This document shows positions 6,748-14,611 of a DNA stretch of 15,716 nt, piece after piece. The stretch is taken from NCBI GenBank assembly GCA_947458985.1, contig CANHBA010000031.1, positions 1-15,716 of the forward strand. Direction: 5' to 3'. How positions within the stretch are numbered: position 1 is the stretch's first letter; every line of letters starts with the position of its first letter. The DNA comes from Flavobacteriales bacterium. Its GTDB lineage: Bacteria; Bacteroidota; Bacteroidia; Flavobacteriales_D; Crocinitomicaceae. Made by a program: the position numbers and the translations under genes. The notes under the pieces are model-generated. The model did not search any database. It saw only the letters and a program-made list of their open reading frames with translations, and had not been told where the DNA came from.

Positions 6748-8055
6748 ATGGCTTCTTTTGAAATTTACGGTGGTAAGCCACTCAAAGGTGAAATAATCCC
6801 GCAAGGCGCAAAAAACGAAGCATTACAAGTGCTTTGTGCACCACTTCTCACTCCAGAAAAAGTTACGATTTCTAACATTCCAGATATCGTTGACGTCAAT
6901 AAGCTCATCGCTTTGTTGCAAACTATGGGTGTGAAGGTTGAGAAGGTCGAAAAAGGCACTTATATTTTTCAGGCCAAAGAAATTGACTTAGCTTACCTCG
7001 AAACCGAAGACTTCAAAAAAAGAGCTTCTTCATTGCGCGGCTCCATCATGATTGTCGGGCCTTTATTGGCGCGTTATGGCCGTGGGTTTATACCAAAACC
7101 AGGTGGAGACAAAATTGGTCGCCGCCGACTCGATACCCACTTTGAGGGTTTTGCCTTGCTAGGCGCTAAGTTCAACTACGACGCCGGCGAACATTTCTAT
7201 TCCGTAGAAGCCGCCGAGCTTAAAGGCACCTACATTCACCTAGACGAAGCATCTGTTACCGGAACAGCCAATATCTTAATGGCAGCCGTGATGGCTGAGG
7301 GTGAAACCACCTTCTACAACGCTGCATGTGAGCCATACATTCAGCAGCTTTGTAAAATGCTCAACTCTATGGGTGCGCAAATCACCGGAATTGGCTCCAA
7401 TATGCTTAAAATCCAAGGGGTGAAGTCCCTAGGTGGTTGTTTTCACCGCATTTTACCCGACATGATCGAAATTGGAAGTTTCATTGGCCTTGCTGCCATG
7501 ACACAATCCGAAATCACCATTAAAGATGTTTCCTGGGAGAACCTCGGTGTCATCCCTAATGTTTTCCGTCGTTTGGGTATCAAGCTCGAGCGCCGTGGCG
7601 ATGACATCTTCATTCCTGCACAAGAAAAATACGAAATCGAAACCTTCATAGATGGCTCTATCATGACCATCTACGATGCACCATGGCCAGGTTTTACGCC
7701 AGACTTATTATCAATCATTCTCGTCGTGGCTACCCAAGCCAAAGGTTCTGTGCTCATTCATCAAAAAATGTTTGAATCCAGACTCTTCTTTGTCGACAAA
7801 CTCATTGATATGGGTGCGCAAATCATCCTCTGCGATCCGCACCGCGCTACCGTCATTGGCCTGAACCGCGAACACGACCTCAAAGGTATCGAAATGACCT
7901 CTCCAGATATTCGTGCGGGTGTTTCTTTGTTAATTGCCGCACTTTCCGCTAAAGGAAAAAGTGTCATTCACAACATCGAACAAATTGACCGCGGGTACCA
8001 AGACATCGAATACCGCCTCAATAACATCGGCGCAGACATCAGAAGAATCGGATGA
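6748..8055 (+). CDS. murA: UDP-N-acetylglucosamine 1-carboxyvinyltransferase (MurA) with Asp in place of the active-site Cys
   Basis: A 435-residue cytoplasmic enzyme that transfers enolpyruvate from PEP to UDP-GlcNAc, the first committed step of peptidoglycan synthesis. Substrate-binding Lys22-Asn23 are in PQGAKNEAL. Arg92 lies in RASSLRGSI and the loop is PKPGGDKIGRRRLDTHFEG. In this loop Asp121 stands where E. coli MurA has Cys115, the residue alkylated by fosfomycin. Arg126 corresponds to the conserved loop Arg120. The conserved Asp is in PGFTPDLLS, and SPDIRAGVSLLIAAL near the C-terminus carries the conserved Arg (R397 in E. coli). The Cys-to-Asp form is known to be active but fosfomycin-insensitive in other bacteria. 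The gene starts 3 bases after DUF4290 and its stop overlaps the next gene by 4 bases (ATGA), implying coupled translation. Confidence 0.96.
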   Translation: MASFEIYGGKPLKGEIIPQGAKNEALQVLCAPLLTPEKVTISNIPDIVDVNKLIALLQTMGVKVEKVEKGTYIFQAKEIDLAYLETEDFKKRASSLRGSIMIVGPLLARYGRGFIPKPGGDKIGRRRLDTHFEGFALLGAKFNYDAGEHFYSVEAAELKGTYIHLDEASVTGTANILMAAVMAEGETTFYNAACEPYIQQLCKMLNSMGAQITGIGSNMLKIQGVKSLGGCFHRILPDMIEIGSFIGLAAMTQSEITIKDVSWENLGVIPNVFRRLGIKLERRGDDIFIPAQEKYEIETFIDGSIMTIYDAPWPGFTPDLLSIILVVATQAKGSVLIHQKMFESRLFFVDKLIDMGAQIILCDPHRATVIGLNREHDLKGIEMTSPDIRAGVSLLIAALSAKGKSVIHNIEQIDRGYQDIEYRLNNIGADIRRIG

Positions 8056-8576
8056 GAAAGTCAAGTCTGCTCATCATAGCACTTGTAGCTGCATTTGCCT
8101 GCTACGCACTTTGTTTCAGACAAGAAACAAGCGCAGCACTGCCGCCAGACGCTACCGCGCCTGAAATTTCCTTGTTGTCACCAAAAGGCAAAACACTCAA
8201 GCTTTCGAGTTTGCGTGGCAAAATGGTCTTGGTAGACTTCTGGGCGTCTTGGTGTGGTCCGTGTCGCAAAGAAAGTCCGAATGTCGTTGAGGCTTATCAT
8301 AAATACCGTCAAAAGGAATTTACAAGTGGTAAAGGCTTTGAAGTTTTCAGTGTATCCCTGGACCGCGATCAAGAAGCTTGGAGACAAGCGATCATAGCAG
8401 ATAAACTCATCTGGAAAAACCATGTCCTAGACGCAGAAGGTTTAGCTTCTGCCAATTACCAAGTAGCTACAATACCCAATGCATTCTTACTCAATGGCAA
8501 TGGGGTGGTGGTTGCAAGCGGAGCAGAACTGCGCGGCCTGAACCTACATATTACCTTAGATAAATTTCTGAAGTAA
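8052..8576 (+). CDS. TlpA/ResA-like thiol-disulfide oxidoreductase, membrane-anchored or exported
   Basis: A 174-residue thioredoxin-fold protein. Residues 5-22 are hydrophobic and form an uncleaved anchor or a signal peptide. The folded domain starts with APEISLLSPKGKTLKLSSLR, the beta-strand insertion typical of TlpA/ResA proteins. The redox site is W67-C68-G-P-C71 in DFWASWCGPCRKE, and the cis-proline is Pro142 in VATIPNAFL. The protein should act on the outer face of the inner membrane, reducing disulfides in envelope proteins or in apocytochrome c; the substrate cannot be told from sequence. Its ATG overlaps the murA stop (ATGA at 8052-8055), so it is the last gene of the purL run. The convergent uridine phosphorylase gene ends 9 bases away and no hairpin terminator is visible between them. 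Confidence 0.9.
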   Translation: MRKSSLLIIALVAAFACYALCFRQETSAALPPDATAPEISLLSPKGKTLKLSSLRGKMVLVDFWASWCGPCRKESPNVVEAYHKYRQKEFTSGKGFEVFSVSLDRDQEAWRQAIIADKLIWKNHVLDAEGLASANYQVATIPNAFLLNGNGVVVASGAELRGLNLHITLDKFLK

Positions 8577-8585
8577 ATTCAAAAG

Positions 8586-9449
8586 CTAGATGCGCTCCAA
8601 TACGTAGGTAATGAGCTCATCCATTGCAGCGTCGATTCCCGTAGAAAAAATTTCCTGAGGCCTGTTGGCCACGCCTAGGCAAATGCTGGTGCACTTGTGC
8701 CCTAAGGCCTTTCCGAGCGCAAATATGGCAGAGCTTTCCATTTCAAAATTGACAATTTGCTGTCCGTTGTCCTGGAATTTTTCAAGAGCAAGATGGATAT
8801 CAGGCATTTTACTTGCCAATCTTAAAGACCTACCTTGTGGGCCGTAAAAGCCAGAACTCGTTACCGTGATGCCTTTTATAACTCGAGCTGAATCGAGTTT
8901 GTCGATCATATCAGAATGCGCCTCACTTAAGTATGGCGTGATGCCAGCGGGAAAGGCGACCTGGCTTGTAATTTCGTCGAGGAGTAATTGCTCGTTTAAA
9001 GTAAAGGAAATAGGATAAAAATGAGCAATGTTGTCAAGGCCAAGCGCATGTGTGGAAAGCACAAAAGAATGTAGGGGCATATCGGCTTGCAGCATTCCGC
9101 AAGTTCCAATGCGCACGATCTCTAAACTGATTTGCCTGTCTTTTTGATTTCTTTTATTCAAATCGATATTCACTAAGGCGTCTAGTTCTGACATGCAAAT
9201 ATCAATGTTGTCGGTGCCAATTCCGGTAGATAAAACAGTGATGCGTTTGCCTTTGTAGGTACCGGTATGGCTTACAAATTCTCGGTGTTGAACTCGGCTG
9301 TCAATTTGATCAAAAAAACGCGTAATTTTTGCAACGCGATCTTGATCGCCAACTAAAATCACACGTGTTGCGAGTTGGTCAGGTTGAAGTCCTAGGTGGT
9401 ATACAGCACCATGGGCATCAAGAACCAATTCTGTTGCTGGAAATTGCAT
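8586..9449 (-). CDS. udp: Uridine phosphorylase (nucleoside phosphorylase family NP-I)
   Basis: A 287-residue cytoplasmic enzyme that splits uridine with phosphate into uracil and ribose 1-phosphate, in pyrimidine salvage. YHLGL (19-22 region) and VGDQDRVAKI (Asp35/Arg38, phosphate site) open the protein. HREF (Arg56), LSTGIGTDN and RIGTCG (Arg113) follow. FYGPQGR carries Gln205 and Arg207, equivalent to the uracil-binding Gln166/Arg168 of E. coli Udp. FEMES (Glu236-Met237-Glu238) is the ribose site, and VANR (Arg263) matches Udp Arg223. The uracil-binding pair favours uridine over purine nucleosides. I start at the ATG at 9449; an in-frame GTG two codons upstream (9455) is the alternative. 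It follows the DUF4197 gene by about 27 bases on the same strand and is probably the last gene of that run. Confidence 0.88.
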   Translation of the reverse strand: MQFPATELVLDAHGAVYHLGLQPDQLATRVILVGDQDRVAKITRFFDQIDSRVQHREFVSHTGTYKGKRITVLSTGIGTDNIDICMSELDALVNIDLNKRNQKDRQISLEIVRIGTCGMLQADMPLHSFVLSTHALGLDNIAHFYPISFTLNEQLLLDEITSQVAFPAGITPYLSEAHSDMIDKLDSARVIKGITVTSSGFYGPQGRSLRLASKMPDIHLALEKFQDNGQQIVNFEMESSAIFALGKALGHKCTSICLGVANRPQEIFSTGIDAAMDELITYVLERI

Positions 9450-9476
9450 CGGCACGTGTCGTGAAGAAAATTATTT

Positions 9477-10226
9477 TTAGAGAGAGCCGAATACTTTGAT
9501 CAATAAATCGCTCACCCTTGCGGCCGGATTTTGTCTGATTTTGTCTTCTTCTTGCTGCACCAACTGGAACAAACCTGCTATAGCTCTCTCGGTCACAAAT
9601 GCGTCTAAATCAGGGTTGATTTTTTCACCGCCGGTGAGGGTCATGGCTTGGTTGTATTTGGTCATGAGTGGGGTCCATTTGGCGGTAAGGCTCACCTTTG
9701 CCGTTGCTTCTTTCACTTTAGGAAGGAAAGCATTGTAGAGTTGCTGACTTGTTTGGTTTTTGAGGAAAGTTGTTGCTGCGCCATTACCGCCTTTTAGAAT
9801 GGCAAAACCATCTTGCACACTCATGTTTAAAATGGCTTGTGTAAAAATAGGTAAGGCTTCTTTAACGGCTTCTTCAGCGGCTCTGTTGAGGGTGGTTTCA
9901 AATTGCTCAACTTGACTGTTCATGCCTAGTTGTAAGGCTTTTTCCTTGACTTTTAAGGCATCTGGCGGAAACGGTAAACGAATTTGCGGATTGCCTAGAA
10001 AACCATCGAGGGCAGCGCTTTTGTCTACTGAGTTTTTGATCCCAACTTGCAGCGCTTCTCTGAGGCCAGCAACCACTTCGTCATTACTTAACGCTGGTTT
10101 TTGACCGTTCGGGATTTGAGTTGGGAGCTGTGTCGGAATTTGTTTGACTAAGCCTTTGATGTTTTGTCCGCAAGAAAATTGAACAAAACCGAGGGTAAGG
10201 ATAAATAGTGCTGTTGTTGGTCTCAT
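9477..10226 (-). CDS. DUF4197 family exported protein
   Basis: A 249-residue protein matching the DUF4197 pattern along its length: GLREALQVGIKNSVD, a dGFLGNPQIRLPFP segment, TTLNRAAEEAVKEALPIF, AILNMSVQDGFAILKGG, AATTFLKNQTSQQL, then LDAFVTERAIAGLFQLVQQE and EEDKIRQNPAARVSDLLIKV. The function of the family is unknown. The N-terminus is a signal sequence. Cys19 in VQFSCGQN could be a lipoprotein Cys, but Q-F-S-C is a poor lipobox, so simple export to the periplasm is equally possible. The ATG at 10226 is 3 bases after the stop of the 910-residue surface protein, so the two are cotranscribed. No membrane segment follows the signal. Confidence 0.9.
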   Translation of the reverse strand: MRPTTALFILTLGFVQFSCGQNIKGLVKQIPTQLPTQIPNGQKPALSNDEVVAGLREALQVGIKNSVDKSAALDGFLGNPQIRLPFPPDALKVKEKALQLGMNSQVEQFETTLNRAAEEAVKEALPIFTQAILNMSVQDGFAILKGGNGAATTFLKNQTSQQLYNAFLPKVKEATAKVSLTAKWTPLMTKYNQAMTLTGGEKINPDLDAFVTERAIAGLFQLVQQEEDKIRQNPAARVSDLLIKVFGSL

Positions 10227-10229
10227 ATG

Positions 10230-12962
10230 TTAGCGGATCACATGAATCATGCCAGTTTTTACAGTTTTACCATCGGTGTCTTTGTCTTTGAACCATGCTT
10301 TCCAAGTGTAGGTGCCAGGTTGTACTTTGACGCCGTTGTAATAACCATCCCAGAAGCCTTTGGTGTCGTAGGTTTCCCAGATGATTTCGCCCCAACGGTT
10401 GTAGATTTCTAAGTGGAAGTTTTCGTAGTCGATGCCTTCGAGGTAGAAAGCCCAAACTTGGTTGTGTTCGTCGTCGTCAGGGGTAAAGGCTGTTGGCGCA
10501 TAGAAGATGACGTCTGAAACCACATCGATATCGATGGTGATGGAGTCAGAGCAGCCGTCTACCGTTGTAACCGTTAAGATAATTGGGTAAGTGCCCATGA
10601 TGCCTTCTGGGTAGGTGATGAGTGCGCTAGAGCCCGTACTTACAATATTAGTGGATCCTGGAGAAGACCAATTGTATTGTGCGATATTGCCGATTGATAC
10701 ATCATTTGTTTGAACGGTTGTCTCGAACCAAGTTACAGGATTTTTAGATATGGTAAAGTTGGCAATTGGGTTGTCGGTAACTGTAATGTGATCATCGAAG
10801 AAGCCATTGTAAATACAGCCATGAATGGAGGTCATGACAACAGAGAGGTCGTAGACACCAGGTTGAACTATAGTGTGGAAGAGGTCGTCTTGATTGGGTA
10901 CGGTGTAGCTGTCTCCGTTAGAAAAAAGATAGGCAGTAGAGGCGATGTCTTGCCCGTTGGTAGAATTATTGTGTAATTGAAAGTCGCCAGGGGTACAGAT
11001 TTGGTTGTCTACAGCTGTGATGACGGGAATGATTTCTAATGGGAAGATGATCGTCATGCATTCGGTGGTGGTAGGGGATCCACATGCTTCGCTGAGTGTG
11101 ACGCAATATACCGTACCCGAATTGATAGGGTCTACGGTAATGCTACCGCCGTTACCAATTGCAATGCCGTTTTCTGTCCAAGAATAGGTATAAGTACTTG
11201 AGCCTCCGGCACCGATAGCAGATAATAAAATGCTCGACTCCGAACAAATCATGGTGTCTTGGGTCAAGAAAGTGATGTCTAGTGGGCTTGGTTGGTTGAT
11301 GTTTACTGAAATGGTTTGAACACAGCCGTTGGCATCAGTAACAGTACAAGTGTGCATTCCTGCCCCGAGGTCTAGTGCGGTACCGCTAAGAGATGCGGAG
11401 ATGTCCCAGTCGTAAGTGTAAGGAGCGGTTCCTAATGTGACATCAATAGTTGCCTGTCCATTGGCAATGGTGTAGCAATTGGCATCAACGACATTAATTG
11501 GGTTGAGCACCATTGCAGGAATTTCTGAAATGGTTACATAAATGGTGTCTGAACAACCAGTTGTGTTGGAAGCATAGCACCAATAGTTGCCAGCGCTCAG
11601 GCCAGTAGCTGTTTGGGTATTTTGACCATTGCTCCATGTGTAGGTTATTGCACCCGTTGCTGGAGTAACGTTGGCAGTGGCAGTTCCGTCGTTGCCGCCT
11701 GGGCAAGACACTAATGTGGTGGTGGCGCTGAAACTAGCTGGTGTATCGCCAACTACGGCTGTTGCTGTTGCGCTACAACCGTTGCCGTCAATTTGCGTAA
11801 CGGTATAGGTGCCAGCGAAAAGGTTATTGATAGGATTACCGGTAAGACCACCAGGGTTCCAGGTGTAAGTGCAAGGTGTTGGTGAACCAGCACCCGGGTT
11901 GGCCGTGGCGCTTCCCACACCTTGTGTACAAATGTCGGGAATAGTGGTGGTGGTTACGGATGGTGTGGCGCGGGTAATCCAGGTGGTGTCTTGGGTAATG
12001 GAACCAATACTGGTTCCGCAAGCAGCGCCAGACAAAAAGTAGCCGGTGGTTCCGGGAGGAACGATATTAACGTTGAGCGTACCGTTGTTGTACGGGAAAG
12101 TTTGACCGTTTGTGTTTGCCCAGACGAAGTTGCTACCAGGGCTGTTCACCATCACGTAAGGAATTTGTGACATCGTGTAAGAAGCGGTGTTGGTAGGTGA
12201 GGTTGGCAAGAACCTGCGGCCATCTTGATTGGCGCCCCAAACGGAGTTGTTGCGACCTGGCGTGATGTGCGCGATAGGCATTGGCATGTTGTTCTCAGAA
12301 CCTTGAATGGCTAAGCCGCCGTTCCATCCATTACAAATTGGTTTGTTACCGATATGTAATTCGAAAATATTGGAGGTTTCATACATGACAATAGCCATGT
12401 AGTTACATTGCGCCGTGCAGCTGAACATCAAAATGTTCTTGTATAAAACAACGAATTTACGATTAGGAGCTGTTCCTAAAGTTTGGTATTGGATCTGGCC
12501 ACCTAACGAAGGGTTGATGTCTTGGTAGGTGAGCATGATGGTGTTTTTGGCTGCTGCAAATCCTGCGTTGGGCAAGGTGCCAACACCATTTAAAGCCCAT
12601 GGGCAATAACCACCGGCATTAGCGAGGTTGAAAGAAACCAAACCATTGGAGCCAATTACACATTGACTGTAGGTGTTGCCATAAAAACTAAACGGGAAAC
12701 CAATATTGACTGTGCCTGACCAAACGTCATCAGAAAGCGTTACGTTGGTTGGGGCATTGAGGTAAAGGCCCGCTGCTGTACCTGGTGTGGTTCCTGTATT
12801 ACAGTTATTTATAATGACGGCCTGCCCAGGGCAAACAGTTGCATCTTGACCAAGGCATAGTGTGACTGGGCCTTGAGCAAATAAAGAAGACAGGTTCAAG
12901 AACTGAAAAGCAAGAAAAAATATTCCTGAAAGACTGAGTAGTTTGGTATTTTTTATTTTCAT
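10230..12962 (-). CDS. T9SS-exported surface protein with SprB-type repeats and a CHU_C (gliding motility-associated) C-terminal domain
   Basis: A 910-residue secreted protein. Residues 1-30 are a signal peptide ending in FAQ. An N-terminal Cys-containing beta domain (31-315, with SDDVWSGTVNIGFPFSFYG and VIGSNGLVSFN) resembles the nidogen/PKD-type heads of other Bacteroidota adhesins. Three SprB-like repeats follow at about 333-405, 408-480 and 483-556, each with a YTW or YDW core and a later NGC or TGC ending such as TCTVTDANGCVQTISVNI. Ig/PKD-like modules occupy about 557-815. The CHU_C domain is at 817-910: FTPDDDEHNQVW, IYNRWGEIIWE and WDGYYNGVKVQPGTYTW, ending KTGMIHVIR. This domain is the type B sorting signal for T9SS, so the protein should reach the cell surface or medium. 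Adhesion is inferred from the architecture; the ligand is unknown. It is the first gene of a run with DUF4197 and udp. Confidence 0.93.
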   Translation of the reverse strand: MKIKNTKLLSLSGIFFLAFQFLNLSSLFAQGPVTLCLGQDATVCPGQAVIINNCNTGTTPGTAAGLYLNAPTNVTLSDDVWSGTVNIGFPFSFYGNTYSQCVIGSNGLVSFNLANAGGYCPWALNGVGTLPNAGFAAAKNTIMLTYQDINPSLGGQIQYQTLGTAPNRKFVVLYKNILMFSCTAQCNYMAIVMYETSNIFELHIGNKPICNGWNGGLAIQGSENNMPMPIAHITPGRNNSVWGANQDGRRFLPTSPTNTASYTMSQIPYVMVNSPGSNFVWANTNGQTFPYNNGTLNVNIVPPGTTGYFLSGAACGTSIGSITQDTTWITRATPSVTTTTIPDICTQGVGSATANPGAGSPTPCTYTWNPGGLTGNPINNLFAGTYTVTQIDGNGCSATATAVVGDTPASFSATTTLVSCPGGNDGTATANVTPATGAITYTWSNGQNTQTATGLSAGNYWCYASNTTGCSDTIYVTISEIPAMVLNPINVVDANCYTIANGQATIDVTLGTAPYTYDWDISASLSGTALDLGAGMHTCTVTDANGCVQTISVNINQPSPLDITFLTQDTMICSESSILLSAIGAGGSSTYTYSWTENGIAIGNGGSITVDPINSGTVYCVTLSEACGSPTTTECMTIIFPLEIIPVITAVDNQICTPGDFQLHNNSTNGQDIASTAYLFSNGDSYTVPNQDDLFHTIVQPGVYDLSVVMTSIHGCIYNGFFDDHITVTDNPIANFTISKNPVTWFETTVQTNDVSIGNIAQYNWSSPGSTNIVSTGSSALITYPEGIMGTYPIILTVTTVDGCSDSITIDIDVVSDVIFYAPTAFTPDDDEHNQVWAFYLEGIDYENFHLEIYNRWGEIIWETYDTKGFWDGYYNGVKVQPGTYTWKAWFKDKDTDGKTVKTGMIHVIR

Positions 12963-12993
12963 TAGGTTGTATTCTTAGTTAAGGTACGCTCCT

Positions 12994-13001
12994 CAAACGT
13001 A
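12994..13001 (-). promoter_or_regulatory. Predicted -7 promoter element of the surface-protein gene (TACGTTTG)
   Basis: On the minus strand this reads TACGTTTG, an exact TAnnTTTG match 31 bases upstream of the ATG at 12962. No TTG is found 17-23 bases further upstream, so only the -7 part is supported. Confidence 0.45.
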
Positions 13002-13095
13002 AGTGGTAGTAATTGGGTTGCCTTGCGCAGGGTAAAAATAAGTACTTTTTTATCTTCTTTCAAATTTGAGAACATCCTTTTATCCACACCTTTAA

Positions 13096-13118
13096 ATTAG
13101 TGTCAATTTGACACTAAT
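13096..13118. promoter_or_regulatory. 23-bp perfect dyad, probable regulator binding site
   Basis: ATTAGTGTCA at 13096-13105 is the exact reverse complement of TGACACTAAT at 13109-13118. The three central bases are ATT, so all 11 base pairs around a single centre (13107) match. It lies about 65 bases upstream of the predicted gdhA transcript start and about 120 upstream of that of the surface-protein gene. The position fits an activator site for gdhA. The arms are AT-rich and there is no T-tract on either side, so it is not an intrinsic terminator. The cognate regulator is unknown. Confidence 0.6.
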
Positions 13119-13140
13119 AAAATGTTGAAAAAAGATGGTT

Positions 13141-13167
13141 TTTGGACCTTATTTTGAATTACTTTTG
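13141..13167 (+). promoter_or_regulatory. Predicted gdhA promoter (TACTTTTG -7 element)
   Basis: TACTTTTG at 13160-13167 matches the Bacteroidota -7 consensus exactly and is the same octamer as in the purL promoter. The nearest TTTG (13141-13144) is only 15 bases upstream, shorter than the usual spacing, so a non-canonical -33 or activator dependence is likely. The predicted leader to the ATG at 13198 is about 25 bases and A-rich. Confidence 0.55.
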
Positions 13168-13197
13168 CCCAAATCAAAGAAACAAAAACACCTTATT

Positions 13198-14553
13198 ATG
13201 TCAAATCAGTATCACGCAGAAATCGAAGCTTTCATGGATCGTGTTCGTGCTAAGAATGGTCACGAGCCAGAATTCTTGCAAGCGGTTCAGGAAGTAGCCG
13301 AAGCGGTAATTCCTTTTATTGAGGCCAATCCAAAATACAAAACAGCAAAGATCCTCGATCGTATTGTTGAGCCAGAGCGTACTATTATTTTTCGCATTCC
13401 ATGGCTAGACGACCAAGGAAACGTTCAAGTCAACCGCGGTTACCGCGTAGAATTCAATAGCGCAATTGGTCCATACAAAGGCGGTTTGCGTTTCCACCCT
13501 TCCGTAAACTTGTCCATCCTTAAGTTTTTAGGATTCGAACAAATCTTCAAAAACTCCCTTACTACATTGCCAATGGGCGGCGGTAAAGGTGGTTCTGATT
13601 TTGATCCAAAAGGCAAATCAGATAACGAAGTCATGAAATTCTGTCAATCATTTATGTCTGAGCTCGCTCGTCATATTGGTCCTGACACTGACGTTCCTGC
13701 TGGTGACATCGGTGTTGGTGGTCGTGAAATCGGCTACATGTTTGGTCAGTACAAGCGTTTGCGCAACGAATTTACTGGTGTACTCACCGGTAAAGGTCGC
13801 AACTGGGGTGGTTCGTTGATTCGCCCTGAAGCAACTGGTTACGGAACTGTTTATTTCGCAAAAGAAATGCTCGCTACGAAAGGTGAATCTTTCAACGGCA
13901 AAATTGTTGCCGTTTCCGGTTCAGGAAACGTAGCGCAATACGCTTGTGAAAAAGCAACCGAACTTGGTGCAACAGTAGTTACACTCTCAGATTCAGAAGG
14001 CTACATCTACGACGCAGAAGGCATTGACGCAGGCAAACTCGCTTGGGTAATGGATCTTAAAAATGTTCGTCGTGGTCGTATTTCTGAGTACGTTAAACAA
14101 TATCCAAACGCACAATTTGTTGCTGGTAAGCGTCCTTGGGAAGTCAAAGCTCACATTGCACTTCCTTGCGCTACACAAAACGAACTCAACGGTGAAGAAG
14201 CTAAAGCACTTATTGCAAATGGCGTGATGTGTGTTGCAGAAGGTGCAAACATGCCATCTACTCCTGAGGCAATTGCAGCCTTCCAAGCGGCAAAAGTATT
14301 GTTCGCACCAGGCAAAGCGTCTAACGCTGGCGGTGTGGCTACTTCAGGTTTAGAGATGTCTCAAAATTCCTTGCGTTTGTCTTGGTCGGCTGAAGAAGTT
14401 GATCAGCGCCTACACGGCATTATGGTTTCTATCCATGAGGCTTGTGTCAAATACGGTAAAGATGCTGAAGGAACCGTTGACTACGTCAAAGGTGCCAATG
14501 TAGCTGGCTTTGTGAAAGTGGCCGATGCCATGATGGATCAAGGTTTGGTTTAA
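13198..14553 (+). CDS. gdhA: NADP-type glutamate dehydrogenase
   Basis: A 451-residue cytoplasmic enzyme of the hexameric class that forms glutamate from 2-oxoglutarate and ammonium. The substrate-binding segment is GPYKGGLRFHPSVN (Lys94). PMGGGKGGSDFDPKGKSDNE carries Lys130 and Lys138, one of them the catalytic Lys. PAGDIGVGGREIGY contains the catalytic Asp170. The Rossmann motif is GSGNVA (241-246), followed by VVTLSDSEGYI; the Ser after the second strand, as in E. coli GdhA, favours NADPH and therefore a biosynthetic role. The ATG at 13198 (MSNQYHAEIEAF) is preferred: a longer in-frame start at 13135 lies upstream of the predicted promoter and adds unrelated residues. It is monocistronic, with its own promoter and a strong terminator at 14574. 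Confidence 0.96.
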   Translation: MSNQYHAEIEAFMDRVRAKNGHEPEFLQAVQEVAEAVIPFIEANPKYKTAKILDRIVEPERTIIFRIPWLDDQGNVQVNRGYRVEFNSAIGPYKGGLRFHPSVNLSILKFLGFEQIFKNSLTTLPMGGGKGGSDFDPKGKSDNEVMKFCQSFMSELARHIGPDTDVPAGDIGVGGREIGYMFGQYKRLRNEFTGVLTGKGRNWGGSLIRPEATGYGTVYFAKEMLATKGESFNGKIVAVSGSGNVAQYACEKATELGATVVTLSDSEGYIYDAEGIDAGKLAWVMDLKNVRRGRISEYVKQYPNAQFVAGKRPWEVKAHIALPCATQNELNGEEAKALIANGVMCVAEGANMPSTPEAIAAFQAAKVLFAPGKASNAGGVATSGLEMSQNSLRLSWSAEEVDQRLHGIMVSIHEACVKYGKDAEGTVDYVKGANVAGFVKVADAMMDQGLV

Positions 14554-14573
14554 GCATAAGAATAAATCATACG

Positions 14574-14607
14574 AAAGGCCTTCCATTGGAGGGCCTTTTT
14601 TATTTTT
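14574..14607 (+). terminator. Intrinsic terminator after gdhA
   Basis: An 11-bp stem with one G-T pair: 14574-14584 (AAAGGCCTTCC) pairs with 14588-14598 (GGAGGGCCTTT) around an ATT loop. It is followed by a T-rich run to 14607. It starts 20 bases after the gdhA stop. Confidence 0.9.
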
Positions 14608-14608
14608 G
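14601..14608 (+). promoter_or_regulatory. Possible -7 promoter element overlapping the gdhA terminator (TATTTTTG)
   Basis: TATTTTTG matches TAnnTTTG but lies in the T-tract of the gdhA terminator, so a chance match is quite possible. It ends 3 bases before the ATG at 14612; if used, the mRNA would be leaderless or nearly so. No TTG is present at 17-23 bases upstream. Confidence 0.25.
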
Positions 14609-14611
14609 CAC

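Noticed and set aside
10170..10226. The DUF4197 protein as a definite lipoprotein.
   Set aside because: The sequence before Cys19 (Q-F-S) does not fit a lipobox; left as a possibility only.
11290..11960. The repeated segments of the 910-residue protein as a DNA tandem repeat or CRISPR-like array.
   Set aside because: They are diverged protein repeats of about 75 residues (SprB type) with no exact nucleotide repeat.
13096..13118. The dyad upstream of gdhA as an intrinsic terminator.
   Set aside because: The arms are AT-rich, the loop is 1-3 bases and no T-tract follows on either strand.
13135..13197. An upstream in-frame ATG adding 21 residues to GdhA.
   Set aside because: It precedes the TACTTTTG promoter element, so it would not be in the mRNA, and the extra residues do not resemble the family N-terminus.
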